A DNA stretch of 5,960 nucleotides from Bifidobacterium breve (GTDB lineage: Bacteria > Actinomycetota > Actinomycetes > S36-B12). The stretch is from assembly GCA_945885645.1 (NCBI GenBank), contig CAMCYV010000094.1, positions 1 to 5,960 of the forward strand. Direction: 5' to 3'. Positions 5,918 through 5,960 of this stretch are shown here, one piece after another. Below the pieces are notes generated by a model. It was not told where the DNA came from. It did not search any database and saw nothing but the letters and a program-made list of their open reading frames with translations. Position 1 is the stretch's first letter, and the number at the start of each line of letters is the position of its first letter. The position numbers were made by a program, and so were the translations under genes.

Positions 5918-5960
5918 TTCACATGTGTCGCACCACCGAACTTGTTGCTAAACATGTGAA
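5918..5960. repeat. Inverted repeat with 9-base arms after dusB
   Basis: TTCACATGT (5918-5926) and ACATGTGAA (5952-5960) are exact inverse complements separated by 25 bases. The left arm lies within an 8-base perfect palindrome, CACATGTG (5920-5927), and ACATGTG also recurs directly at 5921 and 5952, about three helical turns apart. It could be the stem of a dusB terminator, but the window ends before any T-run could be seen. It could instead be a paired operator for a downstream gene. Confidence 0.45.
5923..5960 (+). CDS. Possible 5' end of a further gene, cut by the window edge
   Basis: ATG 5923 opens a frame reading MCRTTELVAKHV to the edge with no stop. Support is limited to the candidate -10 six bases upstream and the lack of other coding content after dusB. 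Twelve residues are too few to identify a family. The overlap with the inverted repeat argues either for autoregulation or that this is simply non-coding. Confidence 0.22.
   Translation, partial: MCRTTELVAKHV

Overview
The window looks like a chromosomal housekeeping segment from an actinobacterium of moderate GC. The evidence is the actinobacterial style of the proteins: a single-chain GlyRS, a DusB ending in VSGG, a DUF6703-type membrane protein, and a 14-helix DHA2 drug exporter with a long loop before the last helix. Several genes also appear to be translated from leaderless transcripts. The even base composition and short spacers would suit a streamlined aquatic lineage such as the Nanopelagicales, but that placement is a guess. 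I see no mobile element, phage, CRISPR array, rRNA or tRNA.

Layout. On the minus strand at the left edge is the 5' end of a lipoprotein gene (146 to beyond 1). Its signal peptide, lipobox and the first strand of the mature domain fit a ZnuA/TroA-type metal-binding protein. Its promoter (153-181) has a consensus -35 and a -10 six bases before the ATG. A near-perfect Zur-type palindrome (166-180) lies over the -35 and spacer. Upstream on the same strand is a small three-helix membrane protein (613-194, DUF6703-like). A 95-base divergent region then leads to a plus-strand cluster: an ABM-fold protein (709-1116), a phosphoribosyltransferase-like protein (1106-1639, overlapping the previous gene by 11 bases) and glyS (1662-3035). 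A convergent minus-strand DHA2 exporter (4696-3056) follows. Divergent from it is dusB (4771-5913), a tRNA dihydrouridine synthase. The last 47 bases hold an inverted repeat and possibly the leaderless start of another gene.

How the genes work together. glyS and dusB both serve translation, by charging tRNA-Gly and by modifying tRNA uridines. The left edge appears to begin a zinc-uptake operon, and znuABC-zur is, as I recall, next to glyS in Streptomyces as well. The ABM and phosphoribosyltransferase-like proteins are probably co-translated, but no pathway can be assigned. The exporter faces both neighbours and is probably an independent unit.

The most informative signals are regulatory: the Zur-type operator on the lipoprotein promoter, and a recurring TANNNT element exactly six bases before four starts (two strong genes, the lipoprotein and the weak candidate at the right edge). 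No clearly new biological system is visible; most of the window is ordinary.
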